Source: Oppiella nova
Taxonomy: Eukaryota; Arthropoda; Arachnida; Sarcoptiformes; Oppiidae
Length of the DNA: 64,000 bases
Assembly: GCA_905397405.1 (NCBI GenBank)
Contig: CAJPVJ010000008.1
Location: 1-64,000, forward strand
Direction of reading: 5' to 3'
Notes under the pieces: generated by a model
What the model was told of the DNA's origin: nothing
Databases searched by the model: none
What the model saw: the letters and a program-made list of their open reading frames with translations, nothing else
Position numbers and translations under genes: made by a program
Shown here: one piece after another, positions 63,776 to 64,000 of the stretch
Numbering within the stretch: the first letter of the stretch is position 1
Layout: every line of letters starts with the position of its first letter

Positions 63776-64000
63776 TCATATTTTTACTGCTGAGATCAAT
63801 TTTTTCATGGCTGTAGGGATGCCCATTTGTGTAGCTTTTTGTGGTGTTAACCATTCGCCCCCAAGTTCAGCCTGAAGATATTCTTTTTGGTCTGATTCAA
63901 CTCGAACAATATGCGCATTTAAAATCCATGTGAAATGGGTAAAGCTATGCGAGATTTGGACAGGTTCAACAGTTGAAATAAGTTTTAGACTTTGACAAAG
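63776..64000 (-). CDS. mutY: 3' end of adenine DNA glycosylase MutY (cut by window edge)
   Basis: Reading the minus strand from the window edge gives 74 residues ending at a TGA. ISHSFTHFTWILNAHIV and WLTPQKATQMGIPTAMKKL match the C-terminal, NUDIX-like domain of MutY, which recognises 8-oxoguanine opposite adenine. The catalytic domain lies beyond the window. The next gene starts 76 bases downstream. Confidence 0.88.
   Translation of the reverse strand, partial: LCQSLKLISTVEPVQISHSFTHFTWILNAHIVRVESDQKEYLQAELGGEWLTPQKATQMGIPTAMKKLISAVKI

Overview
The window looks like chromosomal DNA of an Acinetobacter species. The evidence is an AT-rich composition, the order of housekeeping genes, and a giant trimeric autotransporter followed by its tpgA partner, an arrangement known from A. 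baumannii. I assign the genus only, not the species. One run of N (15653-16365) sits inside the autotransporter gene, so that stretch is unsequenced.

Layout. 1-104 is the end of a 5S rRNA gene, closing an rRNA operon. 0.3-5.9 kb holds a small hypothetical gene, an outer-membrane barrel, an aldehyde dehydrogenase, a DUF1287 protein and a two-part NSS amino-acid transporter whose 47-residue small subunit is easily missed. 5.9-8.2 kb is the fmt-rsmB pair. 8.9-20.7 kb is the ata-like adhesin (about 11 kb, highly repetitive) with tpgA, which anchors it to peptidoglycan. 21.3-25.5 kb carries ilvD, a thioredoxin-fold tandem protein overlapping a chorismate mutase gene, and a small exported protein. 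25.5-30.4 kb is accessory metabolism: a REP-like hairpin element, a PuuA-like ligase, a TauE/SafE exporter, a LysR regulator and an Asp/Glu racemase. 30.5-35.4 kb is the ribF-ileS-lspA-fkpB operon on the minus strand. 35.6-40.1 kb has a TDT-family transporter, a Sel1-repeat protein, a nucleotidyltransferase and a uracil permease.

40.4-43.3 kb is the most unusual region. On the minus strand is a compact operon of a VgrG-tail-like protein, a LysM plus M15 peptidase protein without a signal peptide, and a lipoprotein. I read it as an orphan type VI secretion effector-immunity module. Divergent from it is a small stand-alone protein whose N-terminus resembles HslV/proteasome-type Ntn hydrolases.

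43.4-64 kb returns to core genes: ppc, a TetR-controlled RND efflux pair, dnaJ, two small related exported proteins, dapB, a START-domain protein, an MFS exporter, a dkgB/yafC-like divergent pair, a MocR regulator, ahr, tag, a LytM-type lipoprotein and the 3' end of mutY cut by the window edge. No tRNA gene, CRISPR array, insertion sequence or prophage was recognised.
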